A stretch of 64,000 nt of DNA from Escherichia ruysiae (GTDB lineage Bacteria > Pseudomonadota > Gammaproteobacteria > Enterobacterales > Enterobacteriaceae): assembly GCF_902498915.1 (NCBI RefSeq), contig NZ_CABVLQ010000001.1; one strand, written 5' to 3'. How positions within the stretch are numbered: position 1 is the stretch's first letter; every line of letters starts with the position of its first letter. The position numbers and the translations under genes were made by a program. Shown here piece after piece: positions 17,124-25,952 of this stretch. The notes below the pieces were generated by a model, which saw nothing but the letters and a program-made list of their open reading frames with translations, ran no database searches and had not been told where the DNA came from.

Positions 17124-18169
17124 GTCGGATAATGAACGTCGGACTACGCCCACTACGTGTTGGTAAGTTTTCGACACTGGTGCGCCCTAAAAACCTGGTG
17201 TTGCTTAGTGGGCTGTCTCTGTTTGCGGTTGGAATACTGATATTCGGTTTGATGCATGGCACTTTCTCCGTCCCGGCATCGGAAGTCGGGCGAGCGTTGT
17301 TTGCTCCAGAAAACGTAAGCACAGACGCACGTTATATTGTGCAGGATATCCGCTTGCCAAGAGTCATCATGGCATTGCTATGCGGGGCCATGTTAGGTAT
17401 GGCAGGAGCCGCAATGCAATCCATTGCGCGTAACGGCCTTGCCGATCCCGGTTTAATCGGCGTTAAAGAAGGATGTAGCGTGGCTGTGCTGTGGCTGATT
17501 TTCCAGTTTCCAATGCTGGGAATGTTCTGGCGTCCAGTGGCTGGTCTTGCTGGTGGCTTGTTGGTAGCTTTAATCGTGATTTTTTGCGCGCGCGATATTT
17601 CTCGCCCGCGATTTGTTCTGATAGGCATTGGCGTGTCCTGGTTTTTCGCCGCCGGGATCGGTGTATTTATGACCACAGCAGATGTTCGTGATGTACAAAC
17701 TGCATTGATGTGGTTATCGGGAAGCCTTCATGCAGCCAACTGGATGTTAGTCGGTATTTCAGCCTGTTGGATGGTGCCAGCCGCTCTTTTATTGCTGTTC
17801 ACCGCCCGGACTGCGGATATCGCTCTGCTTGGTCATCAGATTGCAACCGGGTTAGGTGTGAATAGTTCCCGTCTGGCGTTATTGCGTGTAGCCGCACCAA
17901 TAATCCTGACAGCTGTCTGCGTTTCATGTGTTGGTAACATCGGTTTTGTCGGATTGATAGCACCGCATATATCACGTTTTATTCTGCGTGGCGGGCAGAC
18001 GACATTACTGCTGGGGAGCGCAGTATCGGGGGCGTTATTAGTTATCCTGGCGGATAGCATTGGTCGTTTGGCTTTTTTGCCTTTGCAACTGCCAGCCGGA
18101 ATCATTATTTCACTGATTGGTGGACCATTCTTTTTACTACTGCTCTGGCAACGCAGGAACAGTTTTTAA
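17120..18169 (+). CDS. fitD: FitD-like FecCD-family permease
   Basis: 349 aa, second FecCD-type permease. It repeats the family blocks: IRLPRVIMALLCGAMLG, RNGLADPGLIGV and GFVGLIAPHISRF. The cytosolic N-terminus is about 25 residues longer than that of the preceding permease. It overlaps the upstream gene by 4 nt and ends 10 nt before the binding-protein gene. Confidence 0.83.
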   Translation: MSRIMNVGLRPLRVGKFSTLVRPKNLVLLSGLSLFAVGILIFGLMHGTFSVPASEVGRALFAPENVSTDARYIVQDIRLPRVIMALLCGAMLGMAGAAMQSIARNGLADPGLIGVKEGCSVAVLWLIFQFPMLGMFWRPVAGLAGGLLVALIVIFCARDISRPRFVLIGIGVSWFFAAGIGVFMTTADVRDVQTALMWLSGSLHAANWMLVGISACWMVPAALLLLFTARTADIALLGHQIATGLGVNSSRLALLRVAAPIILTAVCVSCVGNIGFVGLIAPHISRFILRGGQTTLLLGSAVSGALLVILADSIGRLAFLPLQLPAGIIISLIGGPFFLLLLWQRRNSF

Positions 18170-18179
18170 TGGGAGTTAT

Positions 18180-19127
18180 ATGCGTTTATTTTTTTCTCTG
18201 CTGATACTGTTGTCATTTTTTGCCCGTGCAACAGAACCGGTTCAGGTCTTTACTGATGATTTAGGGCGCAAAGTCACTGTTCCTGCACATCCAAAGAGAA
18301 TTGTCTCTTTACACGACCTTGATATCACTATTCCTCTGATTGAGCTCGGTGTACCTCCTGTCGCCAGCCACGGGCGAACACGGCCTGATGGTAGCCATTT
18401 CATTCGATCAGGCGCGTTACTGACAGGCGTCGACTTCGATAATTCATCGATAGCCTTTATTGGAACTGCTGATATTGATATTGAAGCGATTGTGGCGGCA
18501 AAGCCTGATCTGATCATCACAGAACCGACCCGTAATACGCCCATTGAACAACTGGAAAAAATTGCGCCCACGGTGAGCATTGATCATCTCAAGGGGGGCG
18601 CGCCAGAAATCTACCGCAAGCTGGCAGAACTTACAGGAACGCAGGCGCGGCTGGCGATACTTGAACGCCGCTATCAGGCACAAATCAATGCGCTGAAGGC
18701 GACGCTGGACAGCCAAAAAATAACGGTATCGGTGATTCAGGCAAATCAGGGAAAAATTAATGTGATGCATAGCTATCATTCGCTGGGGCGTGTATTACGC
18801 GATGCTGGTTTTCGCTTTCCGCCGCTGATTGAGAGCATTCCTGAAGGTGGGCGAATGGATGTGAGCGCGGAGCGTTTGCCTGAACTGGATGCCGATTTTG
18901 TTTTTGCAACCTGGCGTGGTGACACCGGTGGTAAACCTCAGGATGAGCTGGCAGCAATGGAAAAAGTCATGCCGGGATGGTGTCAGTTTCTGACGGCCTG
19001 TCGTTCCGGGCGCTATGTGCTGATTTCTCGTGAAGAGGCGATTTCTAACTCCTTTGCATCTCTGGGGCTGATAGCCGCGCAGATACAATCACAAATTGCA
19101 GGGCGACCTCTACCGGAGGCCAAATGA
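18180..19127 (+). CDS. fitE: FitE-like periplasmic siderophore-binding protein
   Basis: 315 aa from the ATG at 18180, just after GGGAG; a longer frame back to 18117 lies inside the permease and is unlikely. Signal peptide about 1-18 (SFFARA-TEP). It is a cluster A-II/BtuF-FepB-type (class III) binding protein: an N-lobe starting with VTDDLGRKVTVPAHPKRIV-like sequence, a long linker helix and a C-lobe. A structure of FitE from pathogenic E. coli is published as a group III periplasmic binding protein. Overlaps the regulator gene by 4 nt. Confidence 0.84.
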   Translation: MRLFFSLLILLSFFARATEPVQVFTDDLGRKVTVPAHPKRIVSLHDLDITIPLIELGVPPVASHGRTRPDGSHFIRSGALLTGVDFDNSSIAFIGTADIDIEAIVAAKPDLIITEPTRNTPIEQLEKIAPTVSIDHLKGGAPEIYRKLAELTGTQARLAILERRYQAQINALKATLDSQKITVSVIQANQGKINVMHSYHSLGRVLRDAGFRFPPLIESIPEGGRMDVSAERLPELDADFVFATWRGDTGGKPQDELAAMEKVMPGWCQFLTACRSGRYVLISREEAISNSFASLGLIAAQIQSQIAGRPLPEAK

Positions 19128-20011
19128 TTCAGAAAGACAAAACACGAGTTGATATTTTTGGTGAGCGTTTTCGTACTCGCGCGAGTCAGTTAACGCCTGG
19201 GTTAAGAGCCGTCGCCAGCTACATTAATGAACATCGTGAAGTGGTACTCGAGCAAACGGCGATGGAAATTGCGACCACATTGAACACTTCTGATGCCACA
19301 GTGATTCGGGCTATACAGGCCCTGGGGTTTGCGGGGCTACGAGATCTGAAACGCACTCTGGAACAGTGGCTTGATCCTGCTCTTAGTTCCAGCGAAAAGA
19401 TGTCTACGACGGTGAGTAACTTGACGAGTGATGTTAACACCGCAATCGATTTTGTTCTTGAAGGGCATTTGTATACCTGTAATGTCCTGTCAGAGCCTGA
19501 AAACCGCCATGCGCTTGCACAAGCGGTAGCCATGCTGGTGCAGGCGCGGCAAGTTGTTATTTTTGGCATTGGCGCTTCGGGTATTCTGGCGGACTATACT
19601 GCACGGTTATTCAATCGCATTGGCTTACCCGCCACGGCGCTAAACCGTACTGGTATTGGCCTTGCCGAGCAACTGATCGCGCTTCAGCGTGGTGATGTAT
19701 TGATCATGATGGCGCAAAAATCCGCACACCGGGAAGGACTGACAACGCTGCGTGAAGCAAGACGGCTGGGGATCCCTGTTATTTTGCTGACAAACGCTCT
19801 GGATTCGCGTTTTAGCAAAGACGCCAGTATCGTGATTCATGTTCCGCGCGGCGATGAAAAGGGGAAAACGCCGCTACATGGTACGGTATTGTTGTGCCTG
19901 GAAATGATTGTCTGGTCGGTGGCTTCCGCAGTGCCGCAGCGTGCGGTTAAAACCATTAAGCGAATTAACGATTTCCATCGGGGTTTGAAAACGGGAAGAA
20001 AGAATGGCTGA
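19124..20011 (+). CDS. fitR: FitR-like RpiR/SIS-family transcriptional regulator
   Basis: 295 aa. The N-terminal HTH_6 domain (about 10-85) contains the recognition region NTSDATVIRAIQALGFAGLRDLK. The C-terminal SIS domain (about 125-260) contains IFGIGASGILADY. RpiR regulators normally sense phosphosugars, so its presence as last gene of an iron uptake operon, joined by ATGA overlap to the binding-protein gene, is unusual. It may regulate fitA and fitB-E. The effector is unknown. Confidence 0.8.
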   Translation: MIQKDKTRVDIFGERFRTRASQLTPGLRAVASYINEHREVVLEQTAMEIATTLNTSDATVIRAIQALGFAGLRDLKRTLEQWLDPALSSSEKMSTTVSNLTSDVNTAIDFVLEGHLYTCNVLSEPENRHALAQAVAMLVQARQVVIFGIGASGILADYTARLFNRIGLPATALNRTGIGLAEQLIALQRGDVLIMMAQKSAHREGLTTLREARRLGIPVILLTNALDSRFSKDASIVIHVPRGDEKGKTPLHGTVLLCLEMIVWSVASAVPQRAVKTIKRINDFHRGLKTGRKNG

Positions 20012-20026
20012 CCGGGTGCAGCCATT
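20003..20026 (+). terminator. Hairpin overlapping the end of fitR
   Basis: 8-bp stem (20003-20010 with 20019-20026), 8-nt loop, covering the fitR stop codon. It lacks a T-run, so it is a weak terminator at best. Confidence 0.35.
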
Positions 20027-20058
20027 TCAGATGCCTGATGATAATTATCCCGGTAAGA

Positions 20059-20073
20059 CTGACATTTTGTCAG
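20059..20073 (-). terminator. Small hairpin after the DUF2608 gene
   Basis: 6-bp stem (20059-20064 with 20068-20073) with a T-rich loop, 7 nt past the stop of the minus-strand phosphatase-like gene. Weak on its own. Confidence 0.3.
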
Positions 20074-20079
20074 GGGGGG

Positions 20080-20949
20080 CTAGTTGATCGGACACAATTT
20101 ATGTCGATCAGGAAATATACTGGCCAGTGAACCAGAGAGCATCTTCCAGTCGGTACTCATTATATCTGTTTGTGCGAGTGTAATGACTGCCCCTTGTTGC
20201 TTAATTAAATCGCTTTCTATTTTTGTATAATGAATAACGGTAAAATCCGTGGAGAACCATTTTTCCGTAGAAAACATTTTCGTCATCGCATTAATGTTTG
20301 CTTGTCCGTCATCGACAAACACAATCGCGTCATATTTGTTCTCCATTTTATCCAGCATAAAGTCGAGAATTACGCCTTTATCTTGTCCGGAAGAAAAAAA
20401 TATCCCCTGGCTGTACAACCATGAGCGTTTAAGTTTTCCTTTTTCAAAGGGTGGCAAAGCATCCTCTTTTTTCCTGAGTGCGGAAGAAGAAAAATCAATG
20501 CCGTTTCGCTTTAGTTCACGTAATGTTGGAAAGAGTGTATCTGGCGCCCTGGATGTCAGAGCAAAGGCGGTATGTTTCTGTTGCCATTGTTTTAACATCG
20601 CCGGTAACTGTGACTCGGTAAGCTGCATAGGGCTAAGTTCATAAAGCATACTGATTGCATTTTCATACAGGCAAGGAACTTTTTGTGAGCTATCTGGTTT
20701 TAACGGTAGTTTGCCGGTTTGCCATTGATACCAGATATCACCGCCAATACGTGTGCCACTCGTTAATAACGTATTATCAATATCAAAAACTAATAATATC
20801 TTATTGGGAGGATAGAGAGTTTCCTTTTCTGTTATGATTTTATTGACTGTACTATATTCGCTAGTGACTATATTTTTTACCTGTGCACAAGATAAAGCAG
20901 GTAGGGCAGAGAGCATCATCCAGAGGGTGATTTTAAATTTATTATTCAT
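20080..20949 (-). CDS. Secreted DUF2608 / HAD-like phosphatase
   Basis: 289 aa from the ATG at 20949, which clears the upstream porin stop by 14 nt; a longer frame would overlap the porin. Signal peptide about 1-21 (ALPALSCA). The fold signature is HAD-like: motif I D56-x-D58-N-T, motif II Ser/Thr in ALTSRAPDT, a lysine in SGQDKG and motif III in FVDDGQAN. A periplasmic acid phosphatase role on a phosphorylated nutrient is inferred. Last gene of the seven-gene minus-strand operon of block B. No gene name is known to me. Confidence 0.75.
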   Translation of the reverse strand: MNNKFKITLWMMLSALPALSCAQVKNIVTSEYSTVNKIITEKETLYPPNKILLVFDIDNTLLTSGTRIGGDIWYQWQTGKLPLKPDSSQKVPCLYENAISMLYELSPMQLTESQLPAMLKQWQQKHTAFALTSRAPDTLFPTLRELKRNGIDFSSSALRKKEDALPPFEKGKLKRSWLYSQGIFFSSGQDKGVILDFMLDKMENKYDAIVFVDDGQANINAMTKMFSTEKWFSTDFTVIHYTKIESDLIKQQGAVITLAQTDIMSTDWKMLSGSLASIFPDRHKLCPIN

Positions 20950-20963
20950 TTTTTTATTCCAGA

Positions 20964-21698
20964 TTAGAAAGTATAGGTCAGACCCCAGCGCCAACGGATT
21001 TGGCGATTGCTTGATGTTTTATCCACACCTTTATAATCCGCAACACTCATATAAGGTATCCATGATCCCATTTTATACCCCACTTTAAATGATGCAGTGT
21101 AGTTTGTATGACCATCATTCCAGGTTAAATAACCATTATTGTAATAGACCAGGTTTAACTGATATTGGAAGTTGGTGTTTTGTGGTCGATAATCGATCCA
21201 CACATCGTAACGGCGGTTATTACGATCATCATTGCCATAACCTTTAGATTTATCGGTGGCTTTATCCATGTCATAACGAAAACGACCCGAAACCTTCCAC
21301 TCTTTGCTGAAATCATAACCAGCAGAAAGACCATATTCGTAAGTTGACCAATATTGTGTGGTATCAAGCCAGAACATGGGTTCTAACCAGAACTTTTTGT
21401 CATCCAGCGGCTTAAAGCGGTAAACGACAGATAATCCTGTTCCGTTATTGCCAAATTGTGAGGGGTCCCACTTATCTTTATCACCTTCATCGGTGTTATA
21501 GCGTAATTCCCCCATCAGGCCGATACCGTTGCTAAAAAACGTACCAAATTCGACACGGTCCGCGTGAGTGCGAGTATCATCGAGATACTCATGGCGATAA
21601 TCAATAAATCCATGCGGTTGTTCTGCATAGGTGAGCGTAGGCGAAAAGCCAGATAACGTTATTATTCCTACGAGTGATAATTTAAGATAAGAGTTCAT
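20964..21698 (-). CDS. KdgM/NanC-family outer-membrane porin
   Basis: 244 aa. Signal peptide about 1-25 (TLTYA-EQP), then alternating amphipathic strands rich in aromatic and charged residues, ending in the terminal LTYTF outer-membrane signature. Size and pattern fit the 12-stranded KdgM family (oligogalacturonate porin KdgM, sialic acid porin NanC, OmpL), which pass acidic or small oligomeric sugars. Here it would admit the substrate of the adjacent catabolic genes. There is a 93-nt gap from the upstream phytase-like gene, which may hold extra regulation. Confidence 0.8.
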   Translation of the reverse strand: MNSYLKLSLVGIITLSGFSPTLTYAEQPHGFIDYRHEYLDDTRTHADRVEFGTFFSNGIGLMGELRYNTDEGDKDKWDPSQFGNNGTGLSVVYRFKPLDDKKFWLEPMFWLDTTQYWSTYEYGLSAGYDFSKEWKVSGRFRYDMDKATDKSKGYGNDDRNNRRYDVWIDYRPQNTNFQYQLNLVYYNNGYLTWNDGHTNYTASFKVGYKMGSWIPYMSVADYKGVDKTSSNRQIRWRWGLTYTF

Positions 21699-21791
21699 AA
21701 TATTCCCTTTCAGAATAAAATATATTTTTGGTGGCTGAATACACCATCTGATAATTCCAGGTGTCAGAATTTTTATATCTGTGGTTTGATT

Positions 21792-22916
21792 CTAAATTTT
21801 AAGTTTGTTTTCCTTATCGATGAATAAATAGAATTTTGTCTGTTGATGAGGCTGGAAATTGTTATCTGATACAAATATTAATGATGTATGCCCATCAATT
21901 TCAGGACCGAATGTTACCCCTTCAATACAATCCGCTGATGAAGTGTAATCGGCAAAATCGATCAACAATTTTTTACTGACGGGTTGTAACGTGGATTTAT
22001 TGGGCCAGTCTTGTAGACTGTCAATATTCTTGATATCGCTCGCGGTATTTAAATCCACCATATAAACTCTGACGGAGTAATCCCAGTCATTGAACCCAGC
22101 ACTGACGTTCCTGCCGGAACGTTCGATGACCAATAATTGGTGATCATTCAACGCCAGGATCTCGGATACGCCATTATCATTAATACCGAATTCACTCACT
22201 TGCGGAACAGGATCAGTAATATAGAGATATTCATGCAATTGCGTTGAAGGTTGACCGTCTGCATCCATAGAAAATTGCAGTAAGCGTGATGTGCCTGAAT
22301 TTATTGGGCTTGCAATAGGTCCATCCTGCTTAAGACTACTTTCAACGGCGATAAAAAGTGATTTACCATCAGGTGTAAGCGTCAGGCCCTCCCAGGCATT
22401 GCCGCTGCGGATACCACTGGTACTCTCTTTGCCAGAGCTAATATTAAAGCGAGCAGGAAATAAAGACGTAAACTCCTTCTCCATTACGCCATCAAGAGTG
22501 CTCAGACGCAGTGGTGCACCTAATTCCGAACTCCAGATTAACGATTCACCATTGTGTGTCAGTGCCAGACCTTCGGCATCCACCATATTGATCATGAAAG
22601 GCTGCTGCTTTGCGTCAAGCAGTGGACGTTGGTTGAGAAAATTTACTTGCTCAATGCCCCTGGATGACACCTGCATTTTTAGCGTATAAAGGCTGGCATC
22701 TCCCTCCTTATTATTGTTTCTGCTATCGTTAATAGCGTAGAAAATATTCTTTTGGGGATCAAATGTAATGGCAGAAATCCCCGCAATGGTGACATTGTTC
22801 TGTTTTTCTCCCGTAGGGAAGTTAAACTCGCCGGCATAATGAAGAAAACTGTTTGCCTGCGCTGTTGCGCATAACAGCGGTAATGCCAGAAAAATAGCGG
22901 CATGTTTTATTTTCAT
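21792..22916 (-). CDS. Secreted esterase-like phytase-domain protein
   Basis: 374 aa. A clean signal peptide (1-21, CATAQA-NSF) leads a beta-propeller-like protein of the family annotated esterase-like activity of phytase. Visible elements include AITFDPQKNIFYAINDSR, DAEGLALTHNGESLIWSSE, NAWEGLTLTPDGKSLFIAVES and DCIEGVTFGPEIDG, with repeated Asp/Glu-Gly motifs expected for such propellers. It probably acts in the periplasm on phosphoester or ester bonds. The exact reaction is unknown. It lies 29 nt after the kinase gene in the operon. Confidence 0.75.
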   Translation of the reverse strand: MKIKHAAIFLALPLLCATAQANSFLHYAGEFNFPTGEKQNNVTIAGISAITFDPQKNIFYAINDSRNNNKEGDASLYTLKMQVSSRGIEQVNFLNQRPLLDAKQQPFMINMVDAEGLALTHNGESLIWSSELGAPLRLSTLDGVMEKEFTSLFPARFNISSGKESTSGIRSGNAWEGLTLTPDGKSLFIAVESSLKQDGPIASPINSGTSRLLQFSMDADGQPSTQLHEYLYITDPVPQVSEFGINDNGVSEILALNDHQLLVIERSGRNVSAGFNDWDYSVRVYMVDLNTASDIKNIDSLQDWPNKSTLQPVSKKLLIDFADYTSSADCIEGVTFGPEIDGHTSLIFVSDNNFQPHQQTKFYLFIDKENKLKI

Positions 22917-22945
22917 GATGTTTACCTGTGTGTGTATATCTATTT

Positions 22946-23860
22946 TTAGTCGTGTTGTAAAAGAAAAAGATTAACCTCCGATGGCGTCGCCAGATGGCCT
23001 CTGGCACCTAACGCGGTAATATTTATTGCGGCTGTAGCAGAGGCAAATTTCAGAGCTTCAATTAAAGACATGTTTTTTATTAAGCTATAAATAAAGGCAC
23101 CATTAAAAGTATCTCCAGCGCCTGTGGTATCAAGAACGGGGATTGTATAACTACCGATTTGCACTTGCTCATTGCCTTTGACCGCAATCACTCCCCGAGC
23201 ATCCAGCGTTACCACGATAGCATCAAGTTGATAATCTTCTTGTATATCATGCAGAAGAGTGCAATCTGGCTCTGCTGCATATCCACGAATAAAGCCGTCA
23301 TAATTAAAAATCGCAATATCTGCAAGCTGTAAAATACTGGCAAGGCGCTCAGGTGTTGCAACGATATGGGGTTCAATATCAACGACGACTTTTGTCGTCT
23401 GGCTATGGGCATATTGGGCCAGCATACGAAATTTCTCTATATTGGCTGGCATCGAATAAAAATAATGACTTTGAGCAATAGCCTGTAGGGCTTTTTCTTC
23501 ATCCCATTCATGATCGCTGCCAGGTGAGTAAACCAACGTTTTTTCACCTGATTCGTCAATAAAAATAATCGCGGTATTGGCAATTAAATCCGGGATTACC
23601 TGAATGAAATCACAATTCACATGATGTTTTTTAAATCCGTCAAGAATGATCGAGGCCGAATGATCATTGCCTATACATGAGACCGAAACAACATCGAGAC
23701 CCAATTGTCCCATCGCACAGGCACTGTTGGCGACGGTGCCGCCAGCTTGTTCGCCCAGGCGTGCCCCGATCACTTTACCGCCACGTGTGGGGAGTGACGG
23801 GATAGATAAAAACATATCTATATTTCCACTACCTAAAGCGGCGACATCAAATTTCTTCAT
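22946..23860 (-). CDS. PfkB-family sugar kinase
   Basis: 304 aa from the ATG at 23860; the longer frame back to 23908 would overlap the SIS gene. The PfkB/ribokinase fold is marked by the N-terminal GSGNIDMFLSIP and GGKV-GEQAGGTVANSA motifs and the C-terminal catalytic DTTGAGDTFNGAF with its Asp base and anion hole. It is cytosolic and ATP-dependent. Substrates could be a free sugar (ribose-like) or an Amadori-type sugar conjugate, as with FrlD/FraD kinases. It starts 4 nt after the SIS gene stops. Confidence 0.85.
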   Translation of the reverse strand: MKKFDVAALGSGNIDMFLSIPSLPTRGGKVIGARLGEQAGGTVANSACAMGQLGLDVVSVSCIGNDHSASIILDGFKKHHVNCDFIQVIPDLIANTAIIFIDESGEKTLVYSPGSDHEWDEEKALQAIAQSHYFYSMPANIEKFRMLAQYAHSQTTKVVVDIEPHIVATPERLASILQLADIAIFNYDGFIRGYAAEPDCTLLHDIQEDYQLDAIVVTLDARGVIAVKGNEQVQIGSYTIPVLDTTGAGDTFNGAFIYSLIKNMSLIEALKFASATAAINITALGARGHLATPSEVNLFLLQHD

Positions 23861-23864
23861 AGCC

Positions 23865-24863
23865 TTATTTCTCCATATGGCTAACGCGTTTTCCGCCTGC
23901 GTTGACATAATCAGAACTTAAATGCCAACACATTTCATATAACCACTGCATGACCAGAAATAAATTGGTGGACTCACTGGCGTCAGGTATAAAACTGATT
24001 AATTCTGCTGTTGCTCCCTGTTCAATGATTGCTTTTTGGGTTGCAAGGTAAAATGGGTACTCGCAGGATGTGGCTGGTATTAAAAAATAATGCTGACTGG
24101 CATCAACTTGATATAAGCGTAATGAATGATAGAATTCTTCCACAGGAAGGGCTGTCGCACGAATCTGTGGGCCACAGGAAAGTAAATTACTGCCCGATAA
24201 TGCCAGTCCCCAACTTAAGCCGCTACCCAGAAACGTCATCTCTTTTTGCTGATAAAGACGGCGCTTCTTTTGCTGCCAGTGCCGATTAATCTGTCTAAAT
24301 TTCCCTTCCAAATCTTCTTCAATTTGCAGTGGTGTTATGTCTGGACATAATTTTTGCACTAAGCGCAGGAGGGCATAAAGTGTGACACTACTACTTTGTG
24401 TTGGAATACCCTGCTTATTCGCCCATGTGTAGAGCACATTTTCTGTTATTGCGCAAAATGGCGTTCCTGGGCAATTCGTCACACCCAGTACTTGCGCGTT
24501 TGAGTATACAGCGTGGTGGAAGGCGTCAACGGCCAATGAGGGTCTGCCACTCGCGCTGAGAATAATGATCAGCGTTTCTTCCTGATAACGGGTTAAATCA
24601 GTCTGAAGAAAATCCCACGTTTGCAATGCGGAACAAGACAGATGTGTATATTTTCCCAGCCATGCGGCGACACACAGTGCTACCGTCCAGGAGTCGCCCG
24701 ATCCCACTATATAGACGCGTTTGACAGCATACTCATCGAGCTGAATAGTAGAAAAACATTCACCCCAGATAATTGCCAAATGACGTAACGCTGCCGCCGT
24801 TGTGTCTATTTCCTCACGAGTTTTCGCTAATGGCATAATAGGAGTACGGGCTGACATGTTCAT
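23865..24863 (-). CDS. Double-SIS-domain sugar isomerase or deglycase
   Basis: 332 aa with two SIS lobes: the first contains VYIVGSGDSWTVALC and IIILSASGRPSLAV, the second begins about residue 205 with FLGSGLSWGLALSG. The segment VEEFYHS carries the E...H pair seen in the active site of GlmS isomerase and FrlB/FraB deglycases. Together with the kinase this suggests it splits or isomerises a phosphorylated sugar-amine. The start overlaps the upstream stop by one base (TAATG); an internal Met3 start is also possible. Confidence 0.8.
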   Translation of the reverse strand: MNMSARTPIMPLAKTREEIDTTAAALRHLAIIWGECFSTIQLDEYAVKRVYIVGSGDSWTVALCVAAWLGKYTHLSCSALQTWDFLQTDLTRYQEETLIIILSASGRPSLAVDAFHHAVYSNAQVLGVTNCPGTPFCAITENVLYTWANKQGIPTQSSSVTLYALLRLVQKLCPDITPLQIEEDLEGKFRQINRHWQQKKRRLYQQKEMTFLGSGLSWGLALSGSNLLSCGPQIRATALPVEEFYHSLRLYQVDASQHYFLIPATSCEYPFYLATQKAIIEQGATAELISFIPDASESTNLFLVMQWLYEMCWHLSSDYVNAGGKRVSHMEK

Positions 24864-25939
24864 TATTTCTCCTGTGCCTGTAATGCAAGCAATGTCAGGC
24901 CAGACGCGGTCGCTTCAAGGTCGAAATCTTTATTATTTACGGCACGGAAAAAGGCATATTTGTCTTTAGGGAGAGCATCAAAACCGCGCCATGCTCCTGC
25001 AATTGCGCCTGCCATCGTGGCGATGCTATCGGTGTCGTTGCCGATATTGGCGCAAGCATAAATGGTTTCCCAGGGTTCTCCTTTGCAATACAGCAGAAGG
25101 CCGATTGCCGCAGGAATTGACTCGTGAGCTGCGACAGAGTTACCTACCAGACCTTCCATTTCTCGCAGGCAAGACTCCAGATCATTAGCACGTCTGGCGA
25201 TGTCCGCTGCAAGCTGGATTCGCATGGCAATAGACGGTCCTGCCACACACCGAGCATGTTGTTTTGCCAGATGTTCGCCGTAATTAGCTCCCCAGATTGC
25301 GGCGTCCAGTAATGATGTAAGAGAGGCTTGCGGCAACATGGCTTGGGAGGCTGCCGCTGCGATAGCGCATGCGCTGGCAATCGCAATATTAGTGTCATGC
25401 GAAGGTAGACAGGTTAATAATGCCAGATTGCATGCTTTTTCTTTATTGCCTGGCCAGATTAATCCTGCTGGGGCGACACGCATCCCGGCACCATTCGTTG
25501 TACCGATATTGGGAGCCTGGCGAGAAGATGTTCCAATGCGCCCAATGGTGTTTGTTGGCCTACCTTCTTTGAGTGCTTTGACGATTTGTTCTGTCGTGGG
25601 GCCTTTGTAATTTGCGTAGGGCTGCATATCAGCCCAACGCAGGAGGCAAGCCAACCAATCCTTATTGGTGAAGTTATCAAAACCAGCCTGGATTAATCCC
25701 TCTGAAAATACATACATTTGACTGGAATCATCGGTAATCAGTCCAGCAACACCTTTCAATGAGCCAGCGAAAGTATCGGCGGGAGGAGATACAAAATCGT
25801 TTAAAAAACCACCCCATTGCTCTTTTATCTCATCAATGCTGTAGAGTTCAGTCGCCGCGCCTAAAGCATCGCCCATTCCTGCGCAGGCTAACGAACCTAA
25901 AATTTTGTTATAAATAACGTTTTTTTCAATTTTGTTCAC
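24863..25939 (-). CDS. ADP-ribosylglycohydrolase-family enzyme
   Basis: 358 aa from GTG 25939, which lies 13 nt after the regulator stop; an ATG frame from 26023 would overlap the regulator. All-helical ADP-ribosylglycohydrolase (DraG/ARH) signatures are present: GMGDALGAATE (21-31), ITDDSSQM, and the C-terminal GNDTDSIATMAGAIAG dinuclear Mg2+ site. The family hydrolyses N- or O-glycosidic bonds to ribose. In the similar yegTUVW locus (YegU) the partner genes are also an MFS transporter, a PfkB kinase and a GntR regulator. A catabolic rather than protein-modification role is therefore inferred. Confidence 0.83.
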   Translation of the reverse strand: MNKIEKNVIYNKILGSLACAGMGDALGAATELYSIDEIKEQWGGFLNDFVSPPADTFAGSLKGVAGLITDDSSQMYVFSEGLIQAGFDNFTNKDWLACLLRWADMQPYANYKGPTTEQIVKALKEGRPTNTIGRIGTSSRQAPNIGTTNGAGMRVAPAGLIWPGNKEKACNLALLTCLPSHDTNIAIASACAIAAAASQAMLPQASLTSLLDAAIWGANYGEHLAKQHARCVAGPSIAMRIQLAADIARRANDLESCLREMEGLVGNSVAAHESIPAAIGLLLYCKGEPWETIYACANIGNDTDSIATMAGAIAGAWRGFDALPKDKYAFFRAVNNKDFDLEATASGLTLLALQAQEK

Positions 25940-25952
25940 AATATTCTCTCTA

